From contig OZ025239.1 of assembly GCA_964019155.1 (NCBI GenBank), positions 101,418,798 to 101,482,797 of the forward strand: 64,000 nt of DNA. The letters are read 5' to 3'. The notes beneath the pieces are model-generated. The model worked only from the letters and a program-made list of their open reading frames with translations, had not been told where the DNA came from and ran no database searches. Below, piece by piece: positions 38,763-50,924 of the stretch; position 1 is the first letter of the stretch; each line of letters opens with the position of its first letter. Origin of the DNA: Osedax fenrisi. Its lineage: Eukaryota; Annelida; Polychaeta; Sabellida; Siboglinidae. The position numbers were made by a program, and so were the translations under genes.

Positions 38763-39369
38763 TATAATGTACACTACAATACGCTTTATTCTATTCTATG
38801 AACATACTAAAAGGAATGTAACTGTATCGAGATGTTCCCATCAAATACTGAAATCCCCATCACATCCCAGCACATCCCTAGCACATCCGCAGCACATCAT
38901 TATTCAATAACATCATTGTGAAATCGTCAACGGAATACCGTCAACTATATAGAATGTATCATTTGGCCACATTGAAGTTATTCATCAAATACATAATTTG
39001 CCCTCATTGAATGATGTATACTATATGTAATAATTCTATTAACATTTCCGTGATTGGTTGATTCGTAATAATGTATTAGTTTTCTGCTTTTATTTAAATT
39101 CATCTCTATCTATGCAAAAATTATCTTATAAAATATAGGATAATGCACTAATAAGATAAATACTAATTACAATAATATTCATAATAACTGCATGGTTATA
39201 TTTGTTGAGTTACTTAAACAGGTAGGTATAGCCTATATAGGTATGTATAACCTATAGGGATATCCTATCTTATATTAACATTGTTACACTTGTACATTAT
39301 ACAAGTGATAGTATTATCTAGGCCCTATAGATTCTAGGGAATAGTACATAGGTTATACGTGTATGTATA
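38119..39369. other. A-rich non-coding stretch with local direct repeats
   Basis: Positions about 38450-38660 hold two imperfect ~110-bp direct repeats sharing 'aaaaatcaatata' and 'cgaaat/acgaaac'. A TA run lies at 38718-38754. 'CACATCC' words recur at 38850-38900. Nothing coding is supported. Confidence 0.5.
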
Positions 39370-39965
39370 CAATATATTGTAAACGTATTCATGTATAGAG
39401 AACAATCAATTAATTTACAATTGTCTCTATTTGTAGGATTTAAAAGCAAATGTCAATATATACACGAACAGTATATTTATAATAATAATAAGAATAGAAA
39501 GGTTTATATGCGTCAAGTTGAAATAATAAAACAAATAAATAATTACACAAATAATAATAAATTTAAAAAGAAGAAATTATAATGATAACATATATGAATA
39601 TAGTCGACATTTAAAAGTAATACATATGATAGGATCCGTAATTCATCGGGAAGACTGTTTCAGTACTTCGGAGCAGCAACAGTGAAAACAGAATCTGCAT
39701 ATATAGATGAGGCAAGCGGTACAGAGAGTTTCTACAGCTCACATTTGCGACTCGGACGAGTAGTTGCTCGAATTATGACTCCTTCGATAGGTATGACGGA
39801 ACTCCCATATATATAGCCTTGTGAGTAATGCAAAGAAGACGAAACTTGCATATATCTCGAAACTTCAACCACCCGAGAGTCGCCATTATGGAATGTATAG
39901 ATATGGTTATATCATAACGATTTAGCTTAAATGATATGCGAACAGCTCTACGTTGTATACAACGT
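39370..39965 (-). mobile_element. L2/CR1-like retroelement C-terminal relic
   Basis: The minus strand encodes AVRISFKLNRYDI, then LGWLKFRDICKFRLLC, ITHKAIYMGVPSYLSK, and after a frame change SSIYADSVFTVAAPKY (stop) NSLPDELRIL. These are the signature of the C-terminal region after the reverse transcriptase in L2/CR1-type elements. The 3' part matches 11097-11390. The upstream reverse transcriptase is missing: the similarity ends where the 42-bp inverted repeat begins. Confidence 0.75.
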
Positions 39966-40084
39966 ATGTGATGTAGTTATTTCATTACGGCTATCAGTGC
40001 ACTACCGGAATATATTTCAATATATTGAATGTAAACTAATTGCGGTAGTGCACTGATAGCCGTAATGAAATAACTACATCACAT
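39966..40084. repeat. Perfect 42-bp inverted repeat with 35-bp loop
   Basis: Arms 39966-40007 and 40043-40084 are exact reverse complements (left arm begins ATGTGATGTAGTTATTTCAT). It would form a very stable hairpin in RNA or a cruciform in DNA. It abuts the broken end of the L2-like relic. Perfect identity implies recent origin or active maintenance. It could be an inverted duplication scar, fold-back element or small-RNA hairpin. Confidence 0.9.
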
Positions 40085-41645
40085 GTATATTGAACGGGAG
40101 CAAGTTATTTGTTCTCTATACACATAGATTTATAGTTTACACTACAACTATAAAGCTATGTCTATACATAACGATACAGACACATGTGCAATATTACTTA
40201 TGTTGAGACGATACCTTATAATATCACTGTATTACTGCATCACGACGTACACGTTAATACAGTCATGTGACACGTAACTTATTTAAGTAAGTAAGTATTA
40301 ATAATTAATGACGTATTCGACATCTCATTACGCCACCTATGTATATAGGTTAACGTTAAGCTGCATATTTCGTGAAGTAATTCTCCGACTAGCTTCCAAA
40401 TAACCATCTCGTGTGACAATATAAGTAGAGAAATCATCGCAATTGTTATAATAAATAACTACTTAATAACACATTAACATTGCGTAACACGTTATTAGTG
40501 AATTATTACGTAATGTTACACACAAAAACACACACACATACACACACACATTATGTAGGTCACCCTATGTAATTATTAATGAGACGATATCAGAGAATGA
40601 AATAAACATTTGTCAGTCATAACCGTCAATCAAATTAAGCATCAACTTGATTACTCACGATTTTAGATTAACAATTACTATCTAGATATTAGAATCCGAT
40701 ACTGTTATTGCGTAACCTATACCCACGTGACATTAGTATGACGTAATCATGTCACGTGGGTAGTATTGCTTTCTGCCAACGTCATTTAATTGTGTGATAT
40801 ATTTGCAAACTTCTAAATATGCTCGTTTGTTTATACGTAACCATGGTTATATACGTATACAACGGTATGTGACGATATATGTTGCGATCCGATATTGTGA
40901 CTTTTATGCATACCCAAGTATTACACTTCCGACGTCGTCCGTTGTAATTAAACAAAATACCTTACAATAATATCATCGCCCTAGTTTTCAAACTATCTCT
41001 TAGATTATTTAATTCCCCGGTATCCCGTATAAATTATTTAACATATATGTTATAACATATACTATAGTATTCCCCTTTTCATTACATAACTTTTATAATG
41101 CTAGAAATGTTTACACGTATTTATGTTATTTCAATAGGTCAATATCCCTATTCCTCTATAATATTTAATATTTATTATTTTATAATATTTATATGTTTGA
41201 TTTTATTCACGATTACTATGCTATTCATAATCACATATAAGACACATAATACAAACATGATTGTAATGAAAAACTAAACATCAATCATATAATGAATAAT
41301 ATATTAGTTTAATATATAGATAGTAGGTTTCGATCAAGGGGGAAGCCGGTAATTTTCCCAATACTATATTGGCCTTAAAATAAACTAATAATCAACATTG
41401 TGATATTATCTTGGTAACCTAGAGGTCTAGAGGTCTAGGCTAGCGATAATAGAGAAATATTATCCATTTCGATATAATAATTTAAATAACAAGGTGATAC
41501 TATAAGATACTATACAGATAAGGAAAGTTATCTATCATCTAATATATGTGAAAATTATATCTTTGTTAACCACAAAAGTCAGTTCAACAAATAAGATACA
41601 GAATCAAAATGTATTATATGTTATCAGTATAATTGTTATCTGGTA

Positions 41646-41694
<49 letters not shown>

Positions 41695-43042
41695 ATATGC
41701 AATTTCATAAATATGTTGTCGTTTAATAATAGTGATTTGGAAAAGGAAATTATCCTGCTAAAATATCATGAAAAAAGTATATGTGCCCATCACAACCCTG
41801 GATATTATTTAAGTATGATAGATAGTTTTATTTGTTAGTTAGTTTGTTTTAATTTATATGATATCATATTATATAATAATTACTTATTTAGAGTTTCAAT
41901 ATATCTAAAAACATATGAATGTTTGCATTTCTTGATTTAATAATTTTGATTTTGTAATCTAACTTCTCTGAAAACTGACAATATTATCGAAAATATACAA
42001 AGAATGTAGTAATTATTTAAGACAGATATTTGAATAACGAATTTAATGATGATATAATATATCACACCAAATAACAACATAAATGTATTTAAGATAATTT
42101 AATAATCTGGATGTATGCCGAATTAGTCAGGATAACAATTCTCTATTTTAATATTGATATTACGTTTAGGATATGTGTTACCCTTAAGATAAGTATGTAT
42201 ACTAAGTAGTAGCCTATTGTGACTTGGGGTAGAGGTTTTCAAAACTTACATTATTGACAAACGTTCATAGAAATTCATGGGATAATGTATACGATCTCAC
42301 AATTTCATTCCTAACATATCACACATTAGAAGACATCAACATCTACAGTTTAATTCAATTCGATTAATTATATTAATTACAAATTAAATTAGTTGATGTA
42401 AAATCTAGAAAGCATTGCTTTTTATTTTCAATTTAAAAAAAGAATATGACTATTTAACTTTAGTAATTATATTAATTATAATATTCTAATATTAGACCTA
42501 AACAATAATTGTGCATATGAAAACTTGTAGACTAAGTCCGATACTGAGTGCAATAAAGATATCATTCTATTATTAGGTTATTAGTCTTAGTCTTTAGCAT
42601 AATAACTAGACTGCGTTTAGCGAAGTTATATTTAGAAAGTGATTTTTCTAAATTAATCTATATATAGAGTGGAGTATATGCACCGCATGGTCATGCAATG
42701 TTTAATATACATTGTAAATGTTAATTTATTCAATCCGTGTCATTGAATAATATGCATAATACAATAATTACGCTACTACGGTATATTATGTAATGTATAA
42801 TATCATAACTAATAAAGATAATAAAACAATAAATAACCAAGATGGAATTTTATAATAAAATGATGATGCTAATACATACATCATTAATTTTGAAATCTAC
42901 AAACATAAAGTTATTATATATGGGTCTATTATATATGTGTGTTTTATATATGTATGTATACATATATGCATATATACACAAATGTATTATATATGCGTGT
43001 ATAATATTTATATATATTTTTTTATTTTATTATTATTATCAG
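40085..43042. other. Long intergenic stretch
   Basis: No supported gene. It contains a palindromic CACGTG-bearing block (40720-40762), scattered TACGTAA words at 40220-40560, and a TA run at about 41651-41684. A 40-codon frame at about 41715-41838 looks peptide-like but has no splice or promoter support. Confidence 0.5.
40720..40762. promoter_or_regulatory. Palindrome with CACGTG and TGACGTAA cores
   Basis: 14-bp perfect arms (TACCCACGTGACAT and its complement) flank a 15-base centre containing TGACGTAA. The cores resemble E-box and CRE half-sites. A similar but not palindromic cluster lies at 48420-48470. The regulatory role is inferred only. Confidence 0.35.
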
Positions 43043-43113
43043 ATTTAGGCAATGCCAAGGTAATTGTAGAAGCAGTGTTGCTTATCGAGACAATTACCCC
43101 TTTATTAACATGA
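43043..43113 (+). CDS. Exon-like segment, second copy at 1095 (inverted)
   Basis: It follows a T-rich tract with TTATTATTATTATCAG. Translation in the shared frame starts Leu-Gly-Asn-Ala-Lys-Val-Ile-Val and runs 22 residues to TGA at 43111. Compared with 1095-1156, changes are conservative in this frame and the similarity begins and ends sharply (about 43028-43100). Likely a terminal exon or exon relic of a duplicated gene. No family recognised. Confidence 0.35.
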
Positions 43114-43929
43114 TAAGTTTCATTATAGATAATAGTTATAAATAAATAATAATTTTATAATATTATAAGATAAGATAAGATATATTTTATTATTTCAATC
43201 AGTGTAAGAGATAAAAAAAAACAATAAAAGAACAAATAAAATGTTAAGAATATTTTCGAAGTATTTAACCTTATGACTTCCTGTTTACATATATATGATA
43301 AAAATAAATAAAATATATAATAAAATAAAATATTTAATAAAATATAATGAAACTTATCATGTAACTAAATGTAATCATCATATAATAATGTAATCATGTA
43401 ATAATATAAATAAATGATAAAAGTATAAAATTAAAAGCTAATAAATACAACAAGTATTAAATAATCTAAATTAAAATATAACATAGTGGAACTAAATATG
43501 AGATATCCAACAGTTAAAAGTAAAAGAAACAAGAGAAAAAAAAGAGAAGAAATAAGAAAATATATTAAATAAATATAGGTTAAATAATATTCGATGTTCA
43601 TACAGAAAAATATATAACCCAAAGTAATGTATTTAATGTCAACAAATGTAAAAATAAAATAGAAGATAATACAATCTTAAAATCATATATAATAATTTTT
43701 TAAAAGTCAGTTTTTTATAATGTCAACATTTAATATAATGTCAGTATTTGTATAGTGTCAAATAAATAAAATCAAAATTTAAATAAATTATAAAAAAATA
43801 TTATCATAAGTCAAATATATTAAATAAAAATTTAAACTAAAAATAAATGCATTAAAATAGACTAAGTATTATATAAAATTATTTTAAGATTTTTACAGAA
43901 TAATGATAAAGAATTTGACTTTCTTATAT

Positions 43930-45404
43930 CTATACAGTATATACTATACTTAAATCATTCCAAAGTCTTGGTCCGATTGTAATTAAGGTATTATTCATAT
44001 AATTATATTTAAAATAAGGTTGAATAAAATCACAGTTACTCCTGGTATTAAATCTTTTTTTAGATGTCAATGTAAAATGATTTAAAATAATAGGTTGGCA
44101 CAATTTATTGAATATTTTATACATGTAAATGCAAGTCTTATACTTACAAATATCATATAAAGATAATATTTTATTTTCCTTAAATAAAGAAACAGTTGAA
44201 AAATCATTTGGTTTATTAAAAAATATTTTTAATATCTTTTTTTGAATTAAATATATGCTATTTAAGTTTGATACATAACCATGACCTCATATTTCTATAC
44301 AGTAAATTAAATGTGGATAAAATAAAGCATAGTATAGTTTGATCATGGCAGATGTATTTACAAAGTATGAAACATTTTTTATGATCCACAACATTTTTAA
44401 TAATTTATTTTTAAGATAAGCCAAATGACATTTCCAATTTAAACAAGTATCTAGATTTATTCCAAGAAATGTTGTAGAAGTTACTTGAGATAAAACTGTA
44501 TTATCTATATTTATATTAAATATTATATCATTTTTAAATGACATACAATGCGTTTTATCTATATTTATGGATAATTTATTAAGTTTAGACCATAGAAAAA
44601 TGTCATCACATGCTGACTGTAATTTATAATTTAGATTATTAGATGATTTATCATTAATAATTACATTAGTAGCATCAGCAAATAATATGAATTTATTTTC
44701 TTGAGAACATAATGATATGATATATCATTAATAAATATAGAAAACAGTAATGGTCCAATAATAGAACCTTGGGGTACACCATAACAAATATTATATATAT
44801 CAGATTTACTTTCATTATATTGTACGAATTGTTGTATGTCGTTAAGATAGCTAATCAACCAATCAAGAGGTTTCCCTCTTATTCCATAATAATCCAGTTT
44901 ATTAATTAGAATTCTATGGTTGACAGTATCGAACGCCTTTTTTAGATCTACAAACAATCCTACACAATATTTATTTGAGTCCAAAGATACTATAACTTTC
45001 TTTTGTAATGTTTCAATTGAGTTCAGTGTACTTATATTTTTTCTGAAACCAAATTGTTCATCATTAATAATATTGAATTTATTACAAAAAGATAAAAGTC
45101 TATTTGAAAATAATTTTTCTACAAATTTTGAAAATTGTAAGGTTAATGAAATAGGTCTATAATTATTAAAATCGTTACAATCACCAGATTTAAAAATAGG
45201 GATAATTTTAGATCTTTTAAAAAAACTAGGAAATAATCCATCATCAAATGATTTATTAAAAATATATATTAAAGGAACTATAATATATGATGATATTTCT
45301 TGAATAAGTTTCATGGATATGTCAAGTTCATCTCGAGAAAATGTAGGTTTAAAATTATTAATGGCTAAATAAATTTCACTAGCTGATATAGTAGATAAAA
45401 CCAT
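43930..45404 (-). pseudogene. NL2 reverse transcriptase with altered catalytic motif
   Basis: The first piece (44661-45404) has NNYRPISLTLQFSK, EQFGFRKNIST, VDLKKAFDTVNH, GVPQGSIIGPLLF and INDI. After a frameshift the catalytic FADD reads Phe-Ala-Asp-Ala (near 44670): the second Asp of the YADD/FADD box is lost. Downstream TFLGINLD and, at the end, GPRLWNDL mark the usual C-terminal region. Frameshifts plus loss of the catalytic residue make it certainly inactive. Confidence 0.85.
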
Positions 45405-45696
45405 AGAATTAAAATTTCGATTATTTAAATAATCAAGAAATGATTTGTTAGGTATATCATCAATTTTATCAGCTAGTTTATTACCTATTTGAGTGAAATG
45501 ATAATTAATTTTATTTGAAATTGTAGACTCACTACAATATTTTCCATTAATATTTATCGTAATTTTTAATAAATTGGGTTTTCTCAGATTAATTATAGAA
45601 TGTAATATAGACCATGTATTTTTAATCGTCTTAGGCTACTATTATCCCTACTATTATCAAGTACATTTGTATAATACTTTTTTTTGCATTTTCGTA

Positions 45697-46750
45697 TTAT
45701 ACTAGTAAGCTTATTTTTATATTTTTTGTATCGAATAAGATTTTCAAAGCTTTTGTCATTAATGAATTTAATATATAATTTTTGTTTTTTTTACATGCAT
45801 TTTTAATATTTTTTGTAAACCATGGTAACTGTGATTTTATACGATTATTTTGTAAATGTCTAATTCCACTACAAGATTTGTCATATAATTTGATAAAATA
45901 ATTTAAAAATAACTCCATAGAATAATTCAAATCATTTGATTTTATAAATGACCAGTCTGTTTTTTCAAGGTTATTTTTTAAATTTAATATATTATTTTGA
46001 TTATCAATATTGTGATTTTGTTTTTTTATTTTTTTAACATTTTTTATTTTGTGATTTTCTATATCCAATATAATAAATAATGGTAAATGGTCAGTTACAT
46101 CATATTTTAAGATACCTGAACATATATTAGAAACATTTCCATTATAAAATATATTATCTATTAATTTTGCAGTTTTGTCTGTTATACGAGTTGGATTATT
46201 AATAGATTGAAATAAATTGTTTAATTGAAGTGTATTTAACAAATTATTTGTATGAATATTATAATCAAGTAAATCAATGTTAAAGTCACCGCATAATATA
46301 ATTTGCTTATTTTGAAATTGACTAAAGAATTCAATAAAAGTATTTAAACATAAATACGAATCTTTTTTTAACGATGTCTATATATTGAACTAATAATTAT
46401 ATTTTTAATACTTAATTCTATTTCAACCGTGATACAATCTATAAATGAGTTACTTTATGATAAATGATTAATTTTATTAGTTTTGTATTTACTATTAATA
46501 TATAATACAACCCCTCCGCCGTGTTTATCAATTCTAGTTGTATGAAACGAAATATAACCTTCAATATTATATAATTGTAAATTATATTGATTAAACCATG
46601 TTTCACAAATGGAAATAATATCAAATTTCGAATTAATTGTAGATAATAAAATTTGTAAAGCATCACAATTTTTTATCAAACTTCTACCATTTAATTGAAG
46701 AATTGATAACTTATGATTAACATGTCGAATATTATTAAAATCTTTAACTG

Positions 46751-46775
<25 letters not shown>
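45697..46775 (-). pseudogene. NL2 endonuclease domain, frameshifted
   Basis: Motifs in order on the minus strand: KLSILQLNGRSL, ICETW and HGGGVVLYIN (46720-46455); CGDFNIDLLDY at about 46296-46260; LIDNIFYNG, then DVTDHLPLF at about 46095. These are the catalytic landmarks of an APE-type endonuclease. Frame changes lie at about 46450 and 46245. The ATG-rich start in the TA tract near 46847 is not a real start. Confidence 0.75.
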
Positions 46776-46781
<6 letters not shown>

Positions 46782-46986
46782 GTCTGTGTAAACAGCAATG
46801 TATATATGTGTATATATATATATATAAATATACATACAGATATACACAATATATTAACATTGTGACCTACCCTCCTTTTTCCTTCAGTTTTATTGTACTC
46901 TATTTATTTTATTTTTGTTTCCTTCTCATGACGCCCATAACCACCACGTGATTTTGTAGTCAGTAAACTATTTTAAGATAAATTAA

Positions 46987-47033
<47 letters not shown>

Positions 47034-47096
47034 CGTATTAATGATACCGTTTATATAAATTAGATCGAAAACTATATTGATTGATTTGAAATGTAG
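46776..47096. other. TA/CA-rich non-coding stretch
   Basis: TA runs at about 46801-46825 and 46991-47021 and a short mixed piece between. No gene. Confidence 0.5.
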
Positions 47097-47545
47097 ATGA
47101 ATACTATTACCCTTTGTGTGTATGGCATTAGCCACGTATACCTGTCATATATGTCTCTTCCCCATTACTCCCTATTAACATTTTACTACCATTATCTCAT
47201 GATCTATCTTACACTCCCTTTGAATTCCATTCTATCACGCCTAATCTCACTGGCTCATTCACCACACACATCTACCACATCATATAATACATCATTATCG
47301 CATTCTTCCTTTAATCAACGCCCCTATTCCCTCTCCACTATAGCACGCCCTTTCACTCTTATCCGATCTACTAACAGTTCCTTCTTTCAACCTTCCCTTT
47401 TAACGACACCACCACTCCGTTCCCTATCCTAGCATACTTTATCTTCCATCTCGCTCCCCTCCCCCTACCCCCTACCCCTACCCTACCCCTACCCCTACCC
47501 CTCCCCCTACCCCCTCCCCCTAACCCTACCCCTACCCCCTCCCTA
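47097..47545 (+). other. C-rich stretch ending in telomere-like CCCCTA repeats
   Basis: A strongly pyrimidine-biased plus strand gives a chance-looking 111-codon Ser/Thr/Leu-rich frame (47097-47432). It ends in irregular CCCCTA/CCCTA repeats at 47456-47545, equivalent to TAGGGG on the other strand. It is too irregular to be a true telomere array. Confidence 0.45.
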
Positions 47546-47616
47546 CACTTACGAATACATTATAATAATGCCCGATGCACGCATACATACACACATACGC
47601 ATACACACACGTGGAG

Positions 47617-47793
47617 AGAAGTACTCGAATACCCCATCATCACCAACTATACGATACTGCTACTGATAGGCTATACATTCTAGAAGATGTACGACTTTTG
47701 TTGTTGAAAATTTCATTAATTTACATATGTATTTTTTTTTTTTTAATATATTCTCAACAGTTACGAGATTTTGTGAAATATAACGGTGTATAA
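47617..47793 (+). CDS. Candidate last two exons of a plus-strand gene
   Basis: Exon 47617-47688 follows GTGGAG and encodes 24 residues ending RLYILED. GTACGA starts a 72-bp intron with a 15-T tract and CTCAACAG, and exon 47761-47793 encodes LRDFVKYNGV and TAA. Both junctions are phase 0. AATAAA overlaps the stop (47793-47798). The peptide is balanced in composition, unlike chance frames here, and the 3' splice site is textbook. Upstream exons are not identified, and the acceptor at 47616 is weak. Family not recognised. Confidence 0.4.
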   Translation, partial: RSTRIPHHHQLYDTATDRLYILEDVRLLLLKISLIYICIFFFLIYSQQLRDFVKYNGV

Positions 47794-47798
47794 ATAAA

Positions 47799-48125
47799 TG
47801 ATTACCTTAGCTTACCTATATATAGATATCACGTGATGTTCACCGCGTTACACAGACAAAAATATCACGCTTCTATAGCATGGTATACCATTAAGTAACC
47901 TGTGTTCTCGTTGTCGTGGTTGTGTACCGTATACATGTGCATATACGTGTGCATATACGTGTGTATATATAGTATATAGTATATATATTATATACCATTA
48001 AATATACTTATGTATATAGTATATACTATATACACATATGTTAATACTGATTGTTCCTTACTACTTTTAAAAACACCATAAAAACATGCAATTTTCTATG
48101 CAAGTTAATACTGATAATACATATA

Positions 48126-48193
<68 letters not shown>

Positions 48194-48650
48194 TAATCGC
48201 AATAACTTTTTTCATACGTCTACATAAATCGTTATATAAGATTACTATCATTATAATAAGTACTATTATTAATAAGACTTATTAGTAAGTAACATTATTG
48301 TTAAGTATACTTAATGCATATATGTATGCATATATGCATTGATCTCGTATACGAAGTTATCACATTATAATGTTACAACTATATTTGTCACTTATACGTT
48401 AGTAGATAAATACGTATACGCACGTGACATTACCACGTGATTAGATTACGTCACCTGTGACGTATACTATCGTTAACAATACACGTTATTAGATTATTAG
48501 AATTAATTATGAGTATTCGATTTGGGAATAAATCAAAGTGATCAAATTCAAGTCAGTGTTTTTACCTTTAAATCGATATTTATTTCAATGTAACTCATTC
48601 ACGTGAACTTTTTAACACACACACACCCACACACACACACCCATACACAT

Positions 48651-48718
<68 letters not shown>

Positions 48719-49293
48719 CGAATAGTATACACTGTATATTATACGGGCATATTATACATTGCCTGCGGACATTCCACTATTTATCGCTATATATTAACCC
48801 CGTCCTATTGCTAATTATACATAAGTACACTTATACCGTCACGCACGAGTGACTTCTGTATTATGGATGGAGAGCATTCCTATATATATATATATAGAAC
48901 GTGACCAATTTAATTGTTATACTCGATATGTATAACATTTTCCCATGTTAAAATACTTATAACTAATTGATAACTATTATAACTATTATAATTGAAGAAT
49001 AAGTTACTATATTTATAGTTACACTATTTAATATATATTTACTATATAGTATATTTAATATAGTATAACGTATATGTTACTATAGTATCCTTTCTAAAGA
49101 ATAAACAAATATAATTGTCTTATAATGTTTTCCTTATAACTTAATTATTTTTAGGTAATAGTATGTAATTACAACAAATAGACTAATTTATTATGCCTAT
49201 AATTATAGTAGCGGATATCAAGGTTTAGTGCTTACTATATAGGCTACATATACCCATAGGGTATAGAGTATGAGTATATACCCTAATAATCTC
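47799..49293. other. Intergenic with long (TA)n runs
   Basis: (TA)n at about 48129-48190 and 48659-48713, a CA-rich run at 48614-48658, and a CACGTGACATTA / TGACGTA cluster at 48420-48470. No gene seen. Confidence 0.5.
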
Positions 49294-49480
49294 GTCTGGG
49301 TATATGGCTCAGTGGGACAGCTAAAATCTAATAAGCCAGAGGTCCCAGATTCGACTCCATGGAGTCTGCAGAAAGTTCTTGTTTTTCTCTTGTATATATC
49401 AAGAACTTAATAAACGATAAATCAAAACACAAGAAAACAAACATTAATATTTGTTTTGTATCGTCCTAGGCTCCTCACAG
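49294..49480 (+). mobile_element. tRNA-like element, probably a different SINE
   Basis: TGGCTCAGTGGGA fits the polymerase III A-box and AGATTCGACTCC the B-box, about 35 bases apart. The acceptor stem and T stem do not pair well, so it is not a convincing tRNA gene. It is followed by a perfect 9-bp hairpin (AAGTTCTTG / CAAGAACTT). Its sequence differs from SINE-T. Only one copy is seen here. Confidence 0.45.
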
Positions 49481-49832
49481 TTATTTATAACATGTACAAG
49501 TCTACGACTTCTTGAGGGGTCCATTTGTATCCGATATTAGTATTGTATTCAATATATATATATTTGTGATTTCAATAAATAAATACATTTTATTATATAG
49601 ACCATGTAGGACTTTGTAGGGGCTCTTTATAGACCATGTAGAGGCTATCAAGGATATCAAGGGCTATGAACCTAAGGTGAGAATAACGTTTTCAAATGTT
49701 GTTCTACGTCACTAAAAATATAGTTAAGTGGTAAACATGCTATATATTTTATTATATATAATATATTTATATATATATATATCACAATAACAACATTACT
49801 GAGGATACATTAATCACAATAATAATAATGAC

Positions 49833-49882
<50 letters not shown>

Positions 49883-49949
49883 GTATTATAATTGCGAGTG
49901 AATCGAAAATAAGATCGTGAACTAAATAAATATCAACATTTCAATTGAT
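49481..49949. other. Non-coding with (AAT)n
   Basis: A+T-rich, with an AAT microsatellite at about 49822-49880. Nothing coding. Confidence 0.55.
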
Positions 49950-50230
49950 GAATTGTTCTCGCGGCGAGATGCTCAAGTCGGATTACCGGATGTGCTGAGA
50001 AGTTGATAACGAGGCTTTGTTTATGTCGCTACTTGTTATTTACGGCTATCTATTGTTCGGGTCGAGGTGCTATTGTTTAGGCCGGCGCCTGACCGTTGTT
50101 TAGAACGCCTCCATTACTGGCCATAGTTATCGCCGTTGTGGTCAGTTTATTCGCGCATGTCAAGTACGTAGGTCTCGTGATAACAGGTGTACCTCTGGTG
50201 AAAGTTAGTAGAATGCATCCCATATATTCT
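49950..50230 (+). promoter_or_regulatory. G+C-richer island, possible promoter or 5' UTR
   Basis: A 280-bp block of higher G+C lies 0.6 kb upstream of the ATG at 50868. No long frame runs through it. A possible splice donor occurs at AACAG|GTGTAC (about 50186). It may hold the promoter or a non-coding first exon of the plus-strand gene. Confidence 0.3.
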
Positions 50231-50260
50231 CAGTGATGTAGTGATTATAACTCGTATAAG

Positions 50261-50314
<54 letters not shown>

Positions 50315-50867
50315 GTATATTCAAAATACAATTTTCGAATATATATTTTTATATATATATATTCCAATTTTGTTGTATAAAAGATGTAATTGTTCAAATA
50401 AAATAATATAAGTATTATGTATTATTGTTTCCATTTTTCTATTCATTTTTTATTCATTTTTAATTTAAATAGATTCATATATGATATACATTATTATCAC
50501 ATTTACTTTCGGCAGCAAGTAATGGCAATAAATAACTCATTTCATATTCAGTTTTTAATCATTTCATTGTTAACATTATCTAACAAAGATGAATATACTA
50601 TAATATATATGCATAAATATACATAAACAATGCATAAAATAAGGTATATATATAAATATTATATAATAATTATATATTTTTAAATATAACTACAATATAA
50701 TTATTAAATGCGATATATCACAATGTATGCATTGTACTTCGTTATATCTATTATTAAACTTCAATAACTATTAATAAACACGTGACAGAGATTCTAAAAA
50801 ATACATTTCTCGTCGATAACGCTAAGATCTACGACATCCTCCTTCACTTGTAACCAACTCCATCAAG

Positions 50868-50924
50868 ATGAGTGTTCATTCTAGCAGCGGGGAGGACATC
50901 ACGCAGGACATGGCCACCGATAAA
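50868..50924 (+). CDS. Candidate first coding exon
   Basis: ATG in the context CATCAAGATGAG opens 19 codons (Met-Ser-Val-His-Ser-Ser-Ser-Gly-Glu-Asp...) ending GAT AAA before GTATGT, a good donor, in phase 0. G+C is well above the surroundings. A TAA 19 bases upstream closes off the leader. It joins in phase with the exon at 51698. The family is unknown: an acidic, Ser-rich N-terminus. Confidence 0.55.

Larger units (their letters stand above)
43160..46775 (-). mobile_element. Non-LTR retrotransposon NL2, dead copy
   Basis: The minus strand holds an APE endonuclease (46775-45700), reverse transcriptase (45404-44560) and C-terminal region (44544-43930). A ~0.7-kb 3' UTR follows, ending near 43160 in AATAAAATATAT and repeats of CTTAT, a microsatellite-type tail. 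Several frameshifts separate the pieces. No ORF1 is visible before the (TA)n at 46775, so it is probably 5'-truncated. Confidence 0.85.

Noticed and set aside
41700..41838. Peptide-like frame ending near 41838
   Set aside because: About 40 codons after a TA microsatellite with plausible composition, but no splice sites, second copy or homology that I can see.
47097..47432. 111-codon Ser/Thr/Leu-rich protein
   Set aside because: The pyrimidine-biased strand removes stops; no domain or splice support.
49294..49370. A true tRNA gene
   Set aside because: The boxes are present, but the acceptor and T stems do not pair well and the 3' end is not tRNA-like.
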